Assembly (NCBI GenBank): GCA_031267475.1
Contig: JAIRZA010000210.1
Location: forward strand, 1-7,011
DNA from: Spirochaetaceae bacterium
Lineage (GTDB): Bacteria > Spirochaetota > Spirochaetia > Treponematales > Breznakiellaceae
DNA: 7,011 nt
Direction: 5' to 3'
Positions within the stretch are counted from its first letter, which is position 1, and every line of letters starts with the position of its first letter. Positions 5,366 through 7,011 of the stretch are shown here, one piece after another. The notes under the pieces are model-generated. The model was given only the letters and a program-made list of their open reading frames with translations. It had not been told where the DNA came from and made no database searches. The position numbers were made by a program, and so were the translations under genes.

Positions 5366-6379
5366 ATGAAAAGATTTTTTGGTGTTTTGGCGATGATTTC
5401 GGTTGCAGCGCTCCTGCTCTCTGTGTCCGCGTGTAAGAAGAAGGATACGGCAAAAGTTGAGGGCGACTATGTGTTCAAAGTTAATTTTGACGTAGGGTAT
5501 CTTTGCCAAGCGCCGTTATATATAGCTGTTGATCAGGGTTACTTTGAGGAGGAGGGGCTCAAATGGGAAAAGATAAGCACAGGAGACGGCAATACGATGA
5601 ACCTCTTTACGAGTGGACAGATAGACGGGTCAATTGCGTTGATGATCGGATTGATTCAGCCGCTGGCCAACGGGCTTCCGGTGCAGGTACCCCTTACGGT
5701 ACATACCGGTTGTATCAAAGTTTTGGTCCGGGGAGACTCGGACATACAGACCGTCGCCGGCCTCAAAGGAAAGACAATCGGCGGCGGCGGTCCCGCCGCG
5801 CCCGCAATCCTTTTTACCAAGCGTGTTCTGGCAAGCAATGGATTCAAAGTTGACGGAGAGAATGCGGAATTTGAATACATCTACCAGAGCGCCGCCGAAT
5901 TGCCGCTGCTCCTTGAGCGGGGCGTTGTTGACGCAATCGGGCTTGTCGATCCGGCCGCCCAAATCGCTATCGACAATAACGGTTTTCGCGCAATCATAGA
6001 TAATGCTGTTGATGAGGATTATAAAGATGAATACTGCTGCGTGATTGATGTGCGCGCCGAAACCGTTAAATCACATCCTGAGGCAACGGCGAAATTTTTA
6101 CGGGCTATGCAAAAAGGCGCGAAGTTTGTGCAGGAACATCCTGACGAGACGGCGCGTATTTTTGTAGCCAACGAGTATGTTTCTATTGACCCGCTTTTAA
6201 TATCCAAGATTCTCAAAACATACAAGTGGCAGGCATCGGTAAGCCAGGCTCGCTCTGCGCTTGAAAACAACGCAAAAGACCTACAGTCCATCGGTATTCT
6301 CAATGCGGACGTGGATGTCGCCAAGCTGGTGAACGATGTGTATGTCGTGGTTCCGGGTGTTCCCGATTCGCTTTTTTAA
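5366..6379 (+). CDS. Substrate-binding lipoprotein 2, NMT1/TauA-like
   Basis: Tandem paralogue of binding protein 1, 337 residues. It has a good lipoprotein signal peptide: MKRFF, a hydrophobic core, then the lipobox VSAC with Cys23, followed by KKKD. It should be a membrane-anchored receptor facing the periplasm. The same family segments are present (APLYIAVDQGYFEEEGL, GLKGKTIGGG, AAELPLLLERGVVDAIGL, HPEATAKFLRAM). Paralogue differences concentrate in the first strand (NFDVGYLCQAP against ATMSLCNAP), the loop after KGKTIGG (GGPAAPA against ASPSASA) and the residue pair before DPAAQIA (LV against LT). These are places where this family usually contacts ligand. The last 23 residues are identical to those of copy 1. 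Ligand specificity may therefore have diverged, but the ligand cannot be named. Confidence 0.93.
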   Translation: MKRFFGVLAMISVAALLLSVSACKKKDTAKVEGDYVFKVNFDVGYLCQAPLYIAVDQGYFEEEGLKWEKISTGDGNTMNLFTSGQIDGSIALMIGLIQPLANGLPVQVPLTVHTGCIKVLVRGDSDIQTVAGLKGKTIGGGGPAAPAILFTKRVLASNGFKVDGENAEFEYIYQSAAELPLLLERGVVDAIGLVDPAAQIAIDNNGFRAIIDNAVDEDYKDEYCCVIDVRAETVKSHPEATAKFLRAMQKGAKFVQEHPDETARIFVANEYVSIDPLLISKILKTYKWQASVSQARSALENNAKDLQSIGILNADVDVAKLVNDVYVVVPGVPDSLF

Positions 6380-6463
6380 GCGGGATCGGATTTTATCGGT
6401 CAAGGCTGTTTTAAAATAACCAATTTTGAAACAAGCTCAACGAATATTTTAGGAGGAGTTATT

Positions 6464-7011
6464 GTGAAAAATTATCTCAATCTGAAGAGAGAAGTAGTCG
6501 GTATTCATTTTTTCTTGGATGCAAACGCATACGCCAAGGCTGAAGTTGATGTATTTAAGGGTAAGGCTTCTTATTGCTTTATGGTTAAAGCCGCATCCGA
6601 AGGGAAGCATTTTAAGGCGACAATAGAACACGTAAACTGTTCAGGCGGCGCGCCGGCAGTCGGTCTTGAAAAAGAGCCGGATGCAATAAAAAACGGCACA
6701 GTACCCCATGCGCTGGGTTTATATTGTGATATTGGCACCGGAGCGCTGGCTTATACGGGTATAAGATATATGGATACTCTTACCTATGGCATTGAAGCTG
6801 GTCCGCTGCATGAAGTAAAAAACGCTGATGTTGTCATCGTTATCGACAATACCTATAACGCGATGCGCATTATTCAGGGTTACAGCTACTATAATGGCGT
6901 TAAGACCGATTTCAGGCTTTCGGGGAATCAGGCGATTTGTTCTGAATGTACCGCGACTCCGTATATTACTCAGGATATCAATGTTTCTTTCTTGTGTTCC
7001 GGCACAAGGTT
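6464..7011 (+). CDS. DUF169 (COG2043) family protein, 3' end outside window
   Basis: The frame opens at GTG 6464 with AGGAGG at 6451-6456, 7 nt upstream, and stays open for 182 codons to the window edge. The product matches the DUF169 pattern: an N-terminal LNLKREVVGIHFF (5-17), SYCFMVKAASEGKHF (36-50), the hallmark NCSGGAPAVGL (58-68), then AICSECTATPYITQD (157-171) and FLCSGTR (176-182). No signal peptide is present, so it should be cytoplasmic. Cysteines stand at 38, 59, 88, 159, 162 and 178, including a CxxC, so metal or Fe-S binding is conceivable but unproven. It follows binding protein 2 by 84 nt with no clear terminator and is probably co-transcribed. The family has no established biochemical role that I know of; handling of the imported compound is inferred. 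Confidence 0.85.
   Translation, partial: MKNYLNLKREVVGIHFFLDANAYAKAEVDVFKGKASYCFMVKAASEGKHFKATIEHVNCSGGAPAVGLEKEPDAIKNGTVPHALGLYCDIGTGALAYTGIRYMDTLTYGIEAGPLHEVKNADVVIVIDNTYNAMRIIQGYSYYNGVKTDFRLSGNQAICSECTATPYITQDINVSFLCSGTR

Larger units (their letters stand above)
4268..6379 (+). repeat. Tandem duplication of leader plus binding-protein gene
   Basis: Two units of about 1052 bp lie head to tail, each made of the hairpin leader, GGAGGA site and binding-protein gene. Similarity starts in the leader, not the coding start. The first codons (MKRFFGVL) and the last 23 codons are the best conserved, while the middle has diverged, so the duplication is old or has been partly evened out at its ends by gene conversion. 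Confidence 0.85.

Noticed and set aside
6380..6463. Terminator between binding protein 2 and DUF169
   Set aside because: There is a near-palindrome around ttttaaaa (ggctgttttaaaataacc) but no loop-and-U-run structure, so read-through into DUF169 is more likely.
1..7011. CRISPR array, tRNA or rRNA genes
   Set aside because: No regularly spaced repeats, cloverleaf-like sequence or rRNA-like stretch was found.

Overview
This window looks like a bacterial chromosome, most plausibly a spirochaete of the Treponema type. That assignment is inferred from gene style (a small secreted protein ending in an aromatic residue, lipoprotein-type binding proteins, AT-rich and palindrome-rich intergenic DNA), not from a marker gene. 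Base composition is uneven: the left end (1-680) is visibly AT-rich, while the right half is near balanced to GC-rich, so the left end may be acquired DNA.

Layout. (1) 16-605, minus strand: a two-gene MazE/MazF toxin-antitoxin module with its own promoter and a perfect 19-bp palindrome over the -10 box. (2) 606-1765: about 1.1 kb with no convincing gene but much structure. It holds a cluster of short perfect hairpins containing a 31-bp direct repeat, a 138-bp MITE-like element with perfect 20-bp inverted ends, an orphan promoter with an internal palindrome, a C14 tract and a G14 tract 248 bp apart, and a long hairpin. (3) 1766-2224, plus strand: a small secreted, probably outer-membrane protein, followed by a strong GC-rich hairpin. 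(4) 2337 to the right edge, plus strand: an apparent operon with a good promoter. It encodes an ABC importer of the NitT/TauT (nitrate/sulfonate/thiamine-precursor) class: permease, ATPase and two tandem paralogous substrate-binding proteins. These are followed by the first 182 codons of a cysteine-rich DUF169 (COG2043) protein that runs off the window.

How the operon could work. The binding proteins deliver a small ligand to one permease/ATPase core. The second is a predicted lipoprotein. The first has lost the lipobox cysteine and is predicted to be a free periplasmic or signal-anchored protein. Each binding-protein gene has the same leader, a short hairpin plus U-rich run ending in a strong Shine-Dalgarno, so the duplicated unit carried its control element. 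The DUF169 protein may act on the imported compound in the cytoplasm. The substrate cannot be read from the window. The most interesting item is this combination of a dual-receptor importer and a Cys-rich protein of unknown function.
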